Counted from the stretch's first letter, positions 16,467 through 23,550 are shown. The stretch is 23,591 bases of DNA from Anaeromyxobacter sp. (GCA_020028115.1 JAHWYA010000002.1:1-23591), one strand, 5' to 3'. Numbers and translations are program-made. Notes: generated from the letters alone by a model not told the origin.

Positions 16467-17288
16467 AGCAGCACCCCGTCGCTCAGGCGGTGGTGCGGAC
16501 CGCGCGCGACCGGGGCCTGTTGGTGCCGCAGGCGGACGGCTTCGAGGCGATACCCGGGCATGGCGCCCGGGCGCGCGTGGACGGGCGCGAGAGAGGGGTC
16601 GGCGGGCCGAACCTGCTGCGCAAGCTCGGGGCCGCGCTGCCTTCCGAGCTGGACGCGCTCTCGCGTGAAGCGGCGGGGCGCGGGAAAGCAGTGGTGTTCC
16701 TGATCGAGGACGGAAGAGCGGTCGCCGCATTCGGCGTGGCGGACGCGGTGCGGCCCGAGTCGCGGGAGGCGGTCGCCCGCCTTCACGAGATGGGGATCGA
16801 GGTCGCGATGCTCACGGGTGACCCGCGGGCGGTCGCCGCGGTCGCGCGAGAGCTCGGGATCGACGCGGTGCATGCGGAGGTGCTGCCAGACCGGAAGGCG
16901 GAGGTGATCGAGACACTCCGCCGGAGTGGGAAGCGCGTGGCGATGACGGGCGACGGGGTGAACGACGCGCCGGCGCTCGTGACCGCCGATGTCGGGATCG
17001 CCGTCGGCGCGGGCACCGACGTGGCGGTGGAGGCGGGTGACATCGGCCTCGTCCGGAGCGACCCGCGGGACGTCCCCCGCATCGTCGCGCTCAGCCGGGC
17101 GGCATACCGGAAGATGATCCAGAACCTGGTGGGCTGCCGGCTACAACATCGCAGCGATCCCGCTCGCGGCCGGGGTCCTCGCGCGGTGGGGGATCGTCCT
17201 CGCGCCGGCGGTCGGAGCGGTGCTGATGTCCGTCAGCACGGTCGTCGTCCCGGTGAACGCGCAGCTCCTGCGGCGGGCGAAGCTGTGA
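16467..17288 (+). pseudogene. 3' fragment of a CopB-like heavy-metal P-type ATPase
   Basis: The piece begins at the HP locus ([16 protein letters not shown]) of the nucleotide-binding domain and continues through [18 protein letters not shown]. It retains AMLTGDP, the GDGVNDAPAL hinge and AVGAGTDVAVEAGDIGLV. Metal-binding N-terminus, first membrane helices, actuator domain and DKTGT phosphorylation site are absent. At about 17130 the frame shifts: QNLVG should read [19 protein letters not shown], explained by loss of 2 nt from GTGTGG. The shifted frame then gives [38 protein letters not shown] and a stop at 17286-17288. The YN and MSxST membrane motifs fit CopB-type copper ATPases. It cannot be a working pump. 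Confidence 0.87.
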
Positions 17289-17292
17289 CGGC

Positions 17293-17661
17293 TCAACCGC
17301 CGCCGCCTCGCGCGACGCTCACCGGGAGAGCCAGCTGCGCCGGCGACGCGAGGGCGGCGTTTCCGAGCACTTGTCCGGTAGCCGACTGGCGCATGAGGTA
17401 GATGCCCATTCCGACCATCATCACCGCCATCATCACGCCCATCATGATCCACATCGGGCTCATGTGGCCGGAGTGGTCGCCATCCCCAGAGCCCTGATCC
17501 GCAGTGCGAGCGAGCGCCAGGGGCACGGGTGCGGCTGGCCTGGGATTGCCGCTCTGCCCCAGCGAGAGTCCCGCGTCGAGCAGCGCGGTTCGCGACGATG
17601 AGGCAACGGTGAAAGTGTCGGGAGTCGCAGCGCAGAGCGCGCACGTCAGGACGAGCATCAT
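17293..17661 (-). CDS. Small Met-rich membrane protein
   Basis: 122 residues from the ATG at 17661 (ribosome site GAGGTGG). An N-terminal hydrophobic signal (MMLVLTCALCAATPDT) is followed by a Ser/Pro/Ala stretch. Then come GDGDHSGHMSPMW and a membrane helix made largely of Met (WIMMGVMMAVMMVGMGIYLM), and a cytoplasmic or periplasmic tail ending VARGGGG. Several His and Met residues next to a Met-rich helix suggest copper contact. It faces the ATPase fragment tail-to-tail (stops 5 bp apart) and is divergent from the ABC operon. A start at 17832 is possible but adds unrecognisable sequence. Unrecognised family. Confidence 0.62.
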   Translation of the reverse strand: MMLVLTCALCAATPDTFTVASSSRTALLDAGLSLGQSGNPRPAAPVPLALARTADQGSGDGDHSGHMSPMWIMMGVMMAVMMVGMGIYLMRQSATGQVLGNAALASPAQLALPVSVARGGGG

Positions 17662-17755
17662 GGTCCACCTCGCCAGCAGGTCATCGCCCGCAGGATGGCG
17701 CATCTCCTCGTCCGCCGCGTGCGGCCATCCGGGGTGCACCGGACTCTGGCCGACC

Positions 17756-17772
17756 GTGACCGCTCCGATCAC
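17756..17772. promoter_or_regulatory. 17-bp palindrome, copy 3 (enhancer candidate)
   Basis: GTGACCGCTCCGATCAC: arms GTGACC and GATCAC, one mismatch. Its centre is 82 bp upstream of the -24 GG of the sigma-54-like promoter at 17845. It lies in the 239-bp gap between the Met-rich membrane protein and the ABC operon. Confidence 0.6.
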
Positions 17773-17844
17773 ACTGTAGCCGCGCCTGTCGCGAGCAACA
17801 CCCAACCGGCCGGCGAAATCCGCGGCCAGCACCTCGTTCGTGGC

Positions 17845-17860
17845 TGGCCCACCCCTTGCT
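17845..17860 (+). promoter_or_regulatory. Sigma-54 (-24/-12) promoter of the ABC operon
   Basis: TGGCCCA-CCCC-TTGCT: TGGC and TTGCT are exact and the GG (17846-17847) to GC (17858-17859) spacing is canonical. Predicted start near 17871, 30 nt before the ATG at 17901. An enhancer-like palindrome lies at 17756-17772. Confidence 0.72.
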
Positions 17861-17900
17861 GGGTCGGACTCGTTCTCTTCTGACGGAGGCCGAGCGACGC

Positions 17901-18998
17901 ATGTGGATGCTCTTCATCGGTGATCTGCGGCGCCGCTGGGTCGAGTACGCCTTCGGCGCGCTCGCGGTCGCGCTCGTCGTCTCAGCCCTCGTCACGCAGC
18001 GGGCCGTCTCCGCCTCCGCAGAGGAGTCCGTTCACGACCTGGCGCACCGTCTCGGGCGGAACATGCTCGTCGTCCCGGCGGCGACCGACCTCGCCGCATT
18101 CTACGACCAGCGCTACGGGCCCGAGGCGCTGCCGGATACGCTTCCCGGGATCATCCGTTCGTCCCACGTCGCGCAGCACGTGCGGTCCATCGAGGCGCGC
18201 CTGTACGGGAACGTGCGCGCCGGCTCTGAGGACGGCGGTGTCGTCATAGTCGGCCAGGACCTCGCCTGGCCGGCGCTCGGTGACGTCACCCCGGCGGTCC
18301 TCGGCACCCAGGCGGCCCGGGCGCTCGGCGTCGGACCGGGCGGGACCTTCCGGCTCGCGGGAGAGGCGGTTTCCGTGCTGCAGGTCGCCGAGGCGCCTCC
18401 CGACGGTCTCGATACGGCGGTTTTCATGCCGCTCTCCGCCGCGCAGCGCGTCCTTCGGCGACCGGGGGAGCTGTCCGTGCTGCGGCTGGGCGGATGCTGG
18501 TGCCGGATCGACGTCGCGACGCTCGCGGGCGAGGTGGAGAAGCTCGTGCCAGGCGCACGCGCGGTGACGGTCGCCGGGATGCTGAAGGCGCAGAAGGGCA
18601 GTGTCGAGACGATGCAGCGGTACTCGGGAATCCTTCAGCTGACGGGTGGCGTCGTGATCGCGCTCGTGATCGGCGCGCTCGCGGCGTCGCAGGCGCGGAG
18701 GCGAATGCGCGAGCTGGGGCTGCTCGTCGCGGTCGGGGCGCGGCCCGGAGCGCTCGCCGCCCTGTTCACGGCGCAGGCGGCGGCGTGGGGTGCCATCGGA
18801 GGCGCGGCGGGGTGGCTCGCGGCCATGCCGCTCACGAAGCACCTGGCGGCCTCACTGCTCGGAGCGCCGCTCGCGCCGTCGCCGGGCCTGCTCGTTCCCG
18901 CCGTCGGGCTTGCGGCACTCGTCAGCGCGGTCGCGGCCTTCATCCCGGCGGCGCGCGCGACGGCGCTCGACCCGACCGTCGTCCTCAGGGAGTCCTGA
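17901..18998 (+). CDS. ABC transporter permease, FtsX/MacB type
   Basis: 365 residues. One membrane helix (about 15-35) precedes a large periplasmic domain (about 36-245); three helices follow (about 250-275, 300-325, 335-360). The ending PAARATALDPTVVLRES is typical of FtsX-family permeases. The periplasmic domain contains GGCWCRID with Cys199 and Cys201, a possible metal or redox site. It probably pairs with the second permease and the ATPase in a LolCDE/MacB-like complex that uses ATP to move something in the periplasm rather than across the inner membrane. The ATG at 17901 has GGAGG 11 bases before; an alternative is ATG at 17907. First gene of the sigma-54-like operon. Confidence 0.87.
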   Translation: MWMLFIGDLRRRWVEYAFGALAVALVVSALVTQRAVSASAEESVHDLAHRLGRNMLVVPAATDLAAFYDQRYGPEALPDTLPGIIRSSHVAQHVRSIEARLYGNVRAGSEDGGVVIVGQDLAWPALGDVTPAVLGTQAARALGVGPGGTFRLAGEAVSVLQVAEAPPDGLDTAVFMPLSAAQRVLRRPGELSVLRLGGCWCRIDVATLAGEVEKLVPGARAVTVAGMLKAQKGSVETMQRYSGILQLTGGVVIALVIGALAASQARRRMRELGLLVAVGARPGALAALFTAQAAAWGAIGGAAGWLAAMPLTKHLAASLLGAPLAPSPGLLVPAVGLAALVSAVAAFIPAARATALDPTVVLRES

Positions 18999-19000
18999 CC

Positions 19001-19690
19001 ATGATCAGAGTCGAGAACCTCACGAAGACCTTCGCGGCCCCCGGCGGCGGGGAGGTGCAGGCGCTGGCCGGGATCACGCTCCGGATCGACCGCGGCGAGT
19101 TCGTGGCCGTCGTCGGGCCGAGCGGCAGCGGAAAGTCGACGCTGCTCTTCGCCATGGGCGGCCTCGCGACGCCCACCTCGGGACAAGTCTTCCTCGGCGA
19201 GACCCGCGTGTACGATCTCGAACGCGAGGCGCGAGCTGCCCTCCGGCGGACGGAAGTCGGGTTCGTGTTCCAGACGTTCAACCTCGTCCCGTACCTCACC
19301 TGTCTCGAGAACGTCGCGCTCCCTCCCCTGCTCGCCGGCCGCGCACGCGCCGATGCGATGGCCGCGGCGGAAGCCGTCCTCGAGCGGCTCGGCATGACCG
19401 CGCGCCGGCATCACCGGCCTGCGCAGCTCTCGGTCGGCGAGCGCCAGCGCGTGGGCATCGGGCGCGCGCTCGTGAACGCCCCCCGCGTGCTGCTCGCGGA
19501 CGAGCCGACGGGGAACCTCGACCCGGCGACCGCCGACCAGGTGCTCGACGTGCTGCGCGACCTGAACCGCGGGGGGCAGACCATCGTGATGGTGACGCAC
19601 GATCTTCGCCTCGCCGAGCAGGCTGGCCGGATCGTGCGGCTCCGCTCGGGAGCCCTCGACCTCGCGGTTCCGAGCAGGGTCACCGCGTGA
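19001..19690 (+). CDS. ABC transporter ATPase, LolD/MacB type
   Basis: 229 residues. Walker A GPSGSGKST (39-47), Q-loop FQTFNLVPYLT, Walker B VLLADE (163-168), D-loop NLD and switch His200 are all present. The signature is LSVGE (143-147) rather than the usual LSGGQ, a variant found in some LolD-like ATPases. It starts 2 bp after the first permease stop and overlaps the second permease start by 4 nt (GTGA). Confidence 0.92.
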   Translation: MIRVENLTKTFAAPGGGEVQALAGITLRIDRGEFVAVVGPSGSGKSTLLFAMGGLATPTSGQVFLGETRVYDLEREARAALRRTEVGFVFQTFNLVPYLTCLENVALPPLLAGRARADAMAAAEAVLERLGMTARRHHRPAQLSVGERQRVGIGRALVNAPRVLLADEPTGNLDPATADQVLDVLRDLNRGGQTIVMVTHDLRLAEQAGRIVRLRSGALDLAVPSRVTA

Positions 19691-20769
19691 CGAGCGCGGC
19701 GCTCTGGCTCGTCCGGCGGGAGCTCGCCGCGCGCGTTCGGCGCGTAGCGCTCGCCGGAGCGGTCGTCGCGACGATCGCGGCGGCGGTCACGGCGACGGAG
19801 CTCGTCGCACGGGGACGCGAAGCCGCGGTGGCGGCGCAGATCGACCTGGTCGGCCCCGCGCTAACGGTCGTGCCGCGGGGGACGACCGCGAGCGCCCTCG
19901 CGCGCTATGACATCGCGGGCGAGCTCCCTTCCTGGACCGAGGGCGCAATCCGAGGAGCCCTCGAACGGGACCTTCGTGGGATCGAGAAAAGGATCGTCGT
20001 CCACCGCGAGGTCGCGGGTGCACATTATCCGATCGTCGGCGTGTTCCCCGCAGCCGGCTCGGACGCCGCGCTCGACGAGGCCGCGGTCGGGTCCGAGCTC
20101 GCGCGTCGCCACGACGTGGGTTCGCGCGTGACGGTCTACGGTAGAGAGTTCGAGGTCGTGCGCGTGCTGCCCTCGACGGGCAGCGTCGAGGACGCCGCCC
20201 TGTTCGTGCCGTTCGGTGCGGCGCGAGGGCTCGGGGGCGTGGAGGGCGTGAACGAACTCCGCGTCTTCCTCGCCGCAGGGGTTTCTGCGCACGAAGCCGA
20301 GGCCCGGGTCGCTCGGGCCCTCCCAGGCGCCACGGTCATCCGCACCGACCGCGGGGAAGTGGCCGACGCAGCGATCCAGGAATCGCTCGCGCGCCATCGC
20401 GCCATCGCGTACGCCGTCATGGCCGCGGTGGCGGCGCTGACGCTCCTCATTGCCGCGCACCTCGACGCCACGGAGCGGCGCATCGAGCTCGCGACGCTCG
20501 TTGCAGTCGGAGCGTCGAGGTGGACGATGTTCGGAGCATTGCTCGCGCGGTCCGCAGCGGTCGCGGGCGGTGGTGCCGCGGTGGGTGCGCTGGTCGGCTC
20601 GTTGATCGGCGCTGCCCAGGAGCCGTCGATCCGCGACGTTGGGCCGACCACATGGGCGCTTGCGGCCGTCGTGGTCGGCGCCGGTGCTCTCGTCGGGATG
20701 GTTGCTGCAGTGCCTACCGCATTCGCCTGCGCCGCTCGCGACCCCGTGCGCGAGCTGCAGGAAGGCTAG
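19687..20769 (+). CDS. ABC transporter permease, FtsX type (second)
   Basis: 360 residues from a GTG overlapping the ATPase stop. The order is N-terminal helix (about 12-32), periplasmic domain (about 35-235), then three membrane helices beginning near AIAYAVMAAVAALTLLIAAHL. The loop DATERRIELATLVAVGASRWTMFGALLARS is the family coupling motif, and ARDPVRELQEG ends the protein. It has no CxC motif like its partner, so the two permeases are probably not interchangeable. Confidence 0.87.
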   Translation: MTSAALWLVRRELAARVRRVALAGAVVATIAAAVTATELVARGREAAVAAQIDLVGPALTVVPRGTTASALARYDIAGELPSWTEGAIRGALERDLRGIEKRIVVHREVAGAHYPIVGVFPAAGSDAALDEAAVGSELARRHDVGSRVTVYGREFEVVRVLPSTGSVEDAALFVPFGAARGLGGVEGVNELRVFLAAGVSAHEAEARVARALPGATVIRTDRGEVADAAIQESLARHRAIAYAVMAAVAALTLLIAAHLDATERRIELATLVAVGASRWTMFGALLARSAAVAGGGAAVGALVGSLIGAAQEPSIRDVGPTTWALAAVVVGAGALVGMVAAVPTAFACAARDPVRELQEG

Positions 20770-20795
20770 CGCGCACTCCGCGCGGGAGACTTGCC

Positions 20796-21236
20796 ATGAG
20801 AGGTTGCATTCGAATGCTCGCCGTCGCCGCGGCTATCGCAGTTCCGTGGGCCGCCGGAGCGCAGCACTCGCACGGGGGTGGCGGCACGGAGATCCCGCCT
20901 CGACCGGCCAGGCAGGAGCGTCCTTCAGCTCCCGAACGGCAGCGCGGCGTTCTGCCAGCCGGGAGCGCGCGCCAGGTCGAGGTGCTCGTCGTCTCGTACG
21001 GCTTCTCACCGCAGGAGATCCGAGCGGACGAGGGCGAGCAGGTCGTCCTCGCGATCCGGCGGAGCACAGACACCCACTGCAAGGAGGGCGTCGCGATCCC
21101 CGCCAGGCAGGTTTTCGTACAGCTTCCGGTCGGTGAGACCGTTCCGGTCACACTGAAGCTCGATCGCGCGGAGACGCTCGAGGTCGGGTGCGTGAACGAG
21201 GACGTGCGGGCCTCGATCGTCGTGGCGCCCCGGTAG
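20796..21236 (+). CDS. Exported cupredoxin-like protein
   Basis: 146 residues. Signal peptide (to about residue 22, WAAGA-QHSH), then a His/Pro/Gln-rich linker. A cupredoxin-like domain of the type found in EfeO-like and CzcE-neighbour proteins (about 60-143) includes VVSYGFSPQEIRADEGEQVVLAIRRSTDTHC, LPVGETVPVTLKL and LEVGCVNEDVRASIVV. Cys95 and Cys132 are at the usual ligand positions. The usual CGMGM Met ligand region reads GCVNED here, so copper binding must differ or be lost. It starts 26 bp after the second permease gene and is probably co-transcribed, suggesting that the ABC complex acts with a periplasmic metal carrier. Confidence 0.8.
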   Translation: MRGCIRMLAVAAAIAVPWAAGAQHSHGGGGTEIPPRPARQERPSAPERQRGVLPAGSARQVEVLVVSYGFSPQEIRADEGEQVVLAIRRSTDTHCKEGVAIPARQVFVQLPVGETVPVTLKLDRAETLEVGCVNEDVRASIVVAPR

Positions 21237-21290
21237 GTCGCTGCGTCCGGACGCCGCCCGAGCGGCATCTCCGGTGCATCACCTTGAAGC

Positions 21291-21602
21291 GTGCTCGGCG
21301 TGATCACAGGACGCGAGGTCATCCGGAACGGCTGGACGATCCTGCGTGAGTTCGGACCGGCGGCATACGGCCGATGCGTCCTTGCGCTCGTCACGGGCCG
21401 GCCCTCCACGTTCCTGGCGGCCGTCACCGCCCGCGGTCGGCCTGAAGTGCGAACCCACCGGGCGGCCGCGTTCGCGGCTGTCGCCGCGGCGGCGAGCGCT
21501 GGGCTGCTGTGGCAGTCGGAACCGGTCCAGGGTGAACAGGCACGCTGCATCGTCGCGTGCGAGCCCGCGACACACGTCGAGGTGGAGGCACGAGTCCGAT
21601 GA
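21291..21602 (+). CDS. Hypothetical protein coupled to the next gene
   Basis: 103 residues from a GTG start, and the stop overlaps the next ATG (ATGA at 21599). The sequence has an amphipathic N-terminal half (GREVIRNGWTILREFGPAAYGRCVLALVTGRPSTFLAAV) and a hydrophobic Ala-rich stretch (AAAFAAVAAAASAGLLW), then a short tail with two Cys residues (ARCIVACEP). It may be membrane-attached. I do not recognise it; the coupling makes it likely to be real. Confidence 0.55.
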   Translation: MLGVITGREVIRNGWTILREFGPAAYGRCVLALVTGRPSTFLAAVTARGRPEVRTHRAAAFAAVAAAASAGLLWQSEPVQGEQARCIVACEPATHVEVEARVR

Positions 21603-22030
21603 CGACCCCTGAGCCGAGAGAGCTGGCCGAGATAGCGCGCGCCAGGCAGGTCCACTTCGATGTCGAGCCCGAGATCGTCATCCGCGGCGCCGAACGGGTG
21701 AAGGTCGGATTCCAGATCAACCTGTGGGCCGTGCACTCGAAGGGCGCCCGCGCACTTCCCGGCTGCCCGAAGTGCTGGGACCTCGTCGAGGATCTCCGCC
21801 GGATCGCCGAGGAGGTCGTGCCCCCTGACGACCGGCCGAGCAGGACCGAGCTCACCCCCTTCCGCCCCGCCCTCTACGAGTCCCGCGTCGTCCCGGATGC
21901 CGACGAGGTCTCGGTCACCATCCGGCTCATCCACCGGGACGGCTACGACCGTCCCGTCGATGCGTGCGAGGAGCGCTGCCTCAAGGAGATCCGGGCCCGA
22001 CTGCGCGCGCTCGGCATCCGCGAGCGGTGA
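21599..22030 (+). CDS. Hypothetical acidic protein
   Basis: 143 residues, no signal peptide, charged and probably cytoplasmic. It carries GCPKCWDLVEDLRRIAEEV (about residues 60-78) with a CxxC pair, and DACEERCLKEIRARLRALG near the C-terminus with a CxxxC pair; together they could bind a metal. Translationally coupled to the gene before it. Unrecognised family. Confidence 0.65.
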   Translation: MTTPEPRELAEIARARQVHFDVEPEIVIRGAERVKVGFQINLWAVHSKGARALPGCPKCWDLVEDLRRIAEEVVPPDDRPSRTELTPFRPALYESRVVPDADEVSVTIRLIHRDGYDRPVDACEERCLKEIRARLRALGIRER

Positions 22031-22039
22031 CGCCGCGCA

Positions 22040-22064
22040 GTGACGGTGTACCCTCGCCCGTCAC
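22040..22064. terminator. Hairpin between convergent genes
   Basis: GTGACGG (22040-22046) and CCGTCAC (22058-22064) form a 7-bp stem with an 11-nt loop. It sits between the stop of the gene at 21599-22030 (+) and the stop of the barrel remnant (-), so it may serve both strands. There is no T-run. Confidence 0.4.
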
Positions 22065-22065
22065 G

Positions 22066-22380
22066 CTAGAAGGTCCTGCCGACGCCGACGGAGAACGCGT
22101 CCGCGTCGGCGACGTTTCGCCCGTACGCCGTGCGCTGATAGCTCGCGGACACCGCGAGCCCCGGGGCCGGCGTCCACTCGAGCGAGAGCCCGGGGAGCAC
22201 GGAATTCTTCGCCACCGCGCCCGCGCCGACCGCATGCCGTGGTCGTCGAAGGACCCGGTGGAGCGGAGCATGGAGGGGAACAGCCGGAGGTCCCACTGGG
22301 GCGGTTCGGAATCCGTCAGCACGCGCGGGTCGCCGGCGAGCGCGGGGGACACGAGCTGCCCAGCGGCGGCGTAGGCGCCC
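22066..22380 (-). pseudogene. Broken outer-membrane barrel gene
   Basis: The last part (22066 to about 22230) reads AVGAGAVAKNSVLPGLSLEWTPAPGLAVSASYQRTAYGRNVADADAFSVGVGRTF, a clear barrel end with a C-terminal Phe. Upstream the sense moves to another frame (PRVLTDSEPPQWDLRLFPSMLRSTGSFDDHG), so a frameshift lies near 22230-22240. No signal peptide or acceptable start is present. A good sigma-54-like promoter remains 20 bp further upstream on the same strand. I read it as a gene that lost its 5' part and a frame. Its original role is unknown but its promoter suggests it belonged to the metal regulon. Confidence 0.55.
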
Positions 22381-22397
22381 TGTGGTTCGGGCGTTGA

Positions 22398-22413
22398 GGC
22401 ACGCTCCGTGCCA
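22398..22413 (-). promoter_or_regulatory. Sigma-54 (-24/-12) promoter before the broken barrel gene
   Basis: On the minus strand TGGCACG-GAGC-GTGCC: the -24 box is a perfect match and GC (22400-22399) has the right spacing; the -12 box is GTGCC instead of TTGCW. The palindrome centred at 22474 lies 62 bp upstream of the -24 GG. Confidence 0.6.
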
Positions 22414-22465
22414 TGCGGGGTATGCGCGGCGTCACGGCGGGTTGCCACGGCGTGCAGCTCGCGGT

Positions 22466-22482
22466 GTGACCAGATCGGTCAC
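22466..22482. promoter_or_regulatory. 17-bp palindrome, copy 4 (perfect)
   Basis: GTGACCAGATCGGTCAC, perfect arms GTGACC and GGTCAC around five bases. It lies between the broken barrel gene (-) with its sigma-54-like promoter and the cytochrome c gene (+, start 22557), so it could act on either side. Confidence 0.6.
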
Positions 22483-22486
22483 GCGG

Positions 22487-22504
22487 ACGGGCGCCTCCGC
22501 CCGT
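22487..22504. repeat. Short GC hairpin before the cytochrome gene
   Basis: ACGGGCG (22487-22493), loop CCTC, CGCCCGT (22498-22504). There is no T-run. It lies about 53 bp before the cytochrome start and could be part of the leader. Besides the features listed, the stretch 22031-22556 holds nothing I can support. Confidence 0.3.
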
Positions 22505-22556
22505 TGCGCGAGCGAATGGGATTCGTTAGCCACGAGATGACCGAGCAGGAGGGTCG

Positions 22557-23171
22557 ATGAGGCGGTGGTGCCTGGTGACTGGATGGCTGGGGCTGGCGAT
22601 CATGGTGCTCGCCGGTATCGGCGCTGCGGTCGCCCTACGCGGCGGGATCTCCGCGCGCGTCGAGCCCTCTCGTGTCGAGGCGAGGATCGCGGGCGCGCTT
22701 CGCACATGGGCCATCCCTTCCGACGCTCGTCAGGCGATGAATCCAATCGCCCCGAGCCCGCGCGTTCTCGCGGCAGGGCTCGCGCACTTCGCCGATCACT
22801 GCGCGAGCTGTCACGCGAACGATGGAAGCGGCCAGACGGCGATCGGCCGCAACCTTTACCCCCGCGCGCCGGACATGCGGCGCCCCGCGACCCAAGAGCT
22901 AACGGACGGGGAGCTCTTCTACATCATCGAGAACGGCGTCCGGTTCACCGGCATGCCCGCCTGGGCCGGGCCGGGGAGCGCAGAAGGGAGCTGGCATCTC
23001 GTCCACTTCATCCGCCACCTCCCGAAGCTCGACGATGGGGAGAGAACGGAGATGGAGGCGCTCAACCCCAAGTCCCCGGACGAATGGCGCGCGCTCGAGG
23101 ACGAGGACAGGTTCCTGCGCGGCGAGCAGCCGGCGGTACGGGAGACCGGCCACGGCGCGCGCGCTCACTGA
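22557..23171 (+). CDS. c-type cytochrome, membrane-anchored or exported
   Basis: 204 residues with a strong ribosome site (AGGAGGGT). An N-terminal hydrophobic helix (about 8-28, LVTGWLGLAIMVLAGIGAAVAL) has no obvious cleavage site, so it is probably an anchor. One heme c site is CASCH (82-86), with the likely distal Met133 in TGMPAW, giving His/Met coordination typical of class I cytochromes. The C-terminus is charged and His-ended. It should carry electrons on the periplasmic side; the partner is not in the window. Confidence 0.9.
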   Translation: MRRWCLVTGWLGLAIMVLAGIGAAVALRGGISARVEPSRVEARIAGALRTWAIPSDARQAMNPIAPSPRVLAAGLAHFADHCASCHANDGSGQTAIGRNLYPRAPDMRRPATQELTDGELFYIIENGVRFTGMPAWAGPGSAEGSWHLVHFIRHLPKLDDGERTEMEALNPKSPDEWRALEDEDRFLRGEQPAVRETGHGARAH

Positions 23172-23183
23172 GAGGACGAACCC

Positions 23184-23489
23184 ATGAAGCTCCAGTTGAC
23201 GGTCGTCTGCCTCGTCGCTGCCTTCGTCGCCGGACCCGCCGTCGCGCACGAGAAGGGCGATCGCGCCATGGGGGTAGTGGAGAGCGTCACGACCGACCGC
23301 ATCGTGATCAAGGCCATCGACGGTCACGCGGTGGCGTTCGCCGTGAGCGCGGAGACGCGCTTCTTCATCGCCGACAGGCCAGCCAGGGCGGAGGACGTGC
23401 GCCCGGGTCAGCGCGCCGTCGTCCACGGCAAGCGACGCGGCGACGGCCTGACGGCGGTGCGCGTGAAGCTGAGCCCGCCGCCGAGGTAA
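23184..23489 (+). CDS. Small exported protein, DUF5666-like
   Basis: 101 residues. Signal peptide MKLQLTVVCLVAAFVAGPAVA-HE, then a small beta-barrel-like domain: GVVESVTTDRIVIKAIDGHAVAFAVSAETRFFI, then DVRPGQRAVVHGKRRGDGLTAVRVKL. This strand pattern (activity of a residue pair with VxGxV and DGxxLxAxxV endings) is typical of DUF5666 and copper-tolerance neighbours. It starts 12 bp after the cytochrome stop, so probably the same operon. Confidence 0.75.
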   Translation: MKLQLTVVCLVAAFVAGPAVAHEKGDRAMGVVESVTTDRIVIKAIDGHAVAFAVSAETRFFIADRPARAEDVRPGQRAVVHGKRRGDGLTAVRVKLSPPPR

Positions 23490-23524
23490 CTGCCGAGGGT
23501 AACTACGGGGCGCCGACAGCCGCC

Positions 23525-23550
23525 AGGGGCGCCACGTTGGGGGCGCCCCT
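23525..23550 (+). terminator. Hairpin after the cytochrome operon
   Basis: AGGGGCGCC (23525-23533) and GGCGCCCCT (23542-23550) form a perfect 9-bp stem with an 8-nt loop, 35 bp after the last stop. There is no clear T-run, so a terminator is likely but not certain. Confidence 0.45.

Noticed and set aside
17675..17690. GG-N10-GC element just before the Met-rich membrane protein (-)
   Set aside because: Flanking bases match the consensus poorly and the start of transcription would fall almost on the ATG.
17797..17812. A TTGCT box on the minus strand with an upstream GG, before the Met-rich membrane protein
   Set aside because: GG to GC spacing is one base short; sigma-54 promoters do not tolerate that. 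It also lies on the wrong side of the palindrome for an enhancer.
22448..22463. GG-N10-GC element (CGGCGTG-CAGC-TCGCG) before the cytochrome gene
   Set aside because: Too few consensus bases; in DNA this GC-rich such matches arise by chance.
22465..22483. CRP/FNR-like site TGTGA...TCAC
   Set aside because: Spacing between the arms is nine bases, not six; it fits the 17-bp palindrome family better.
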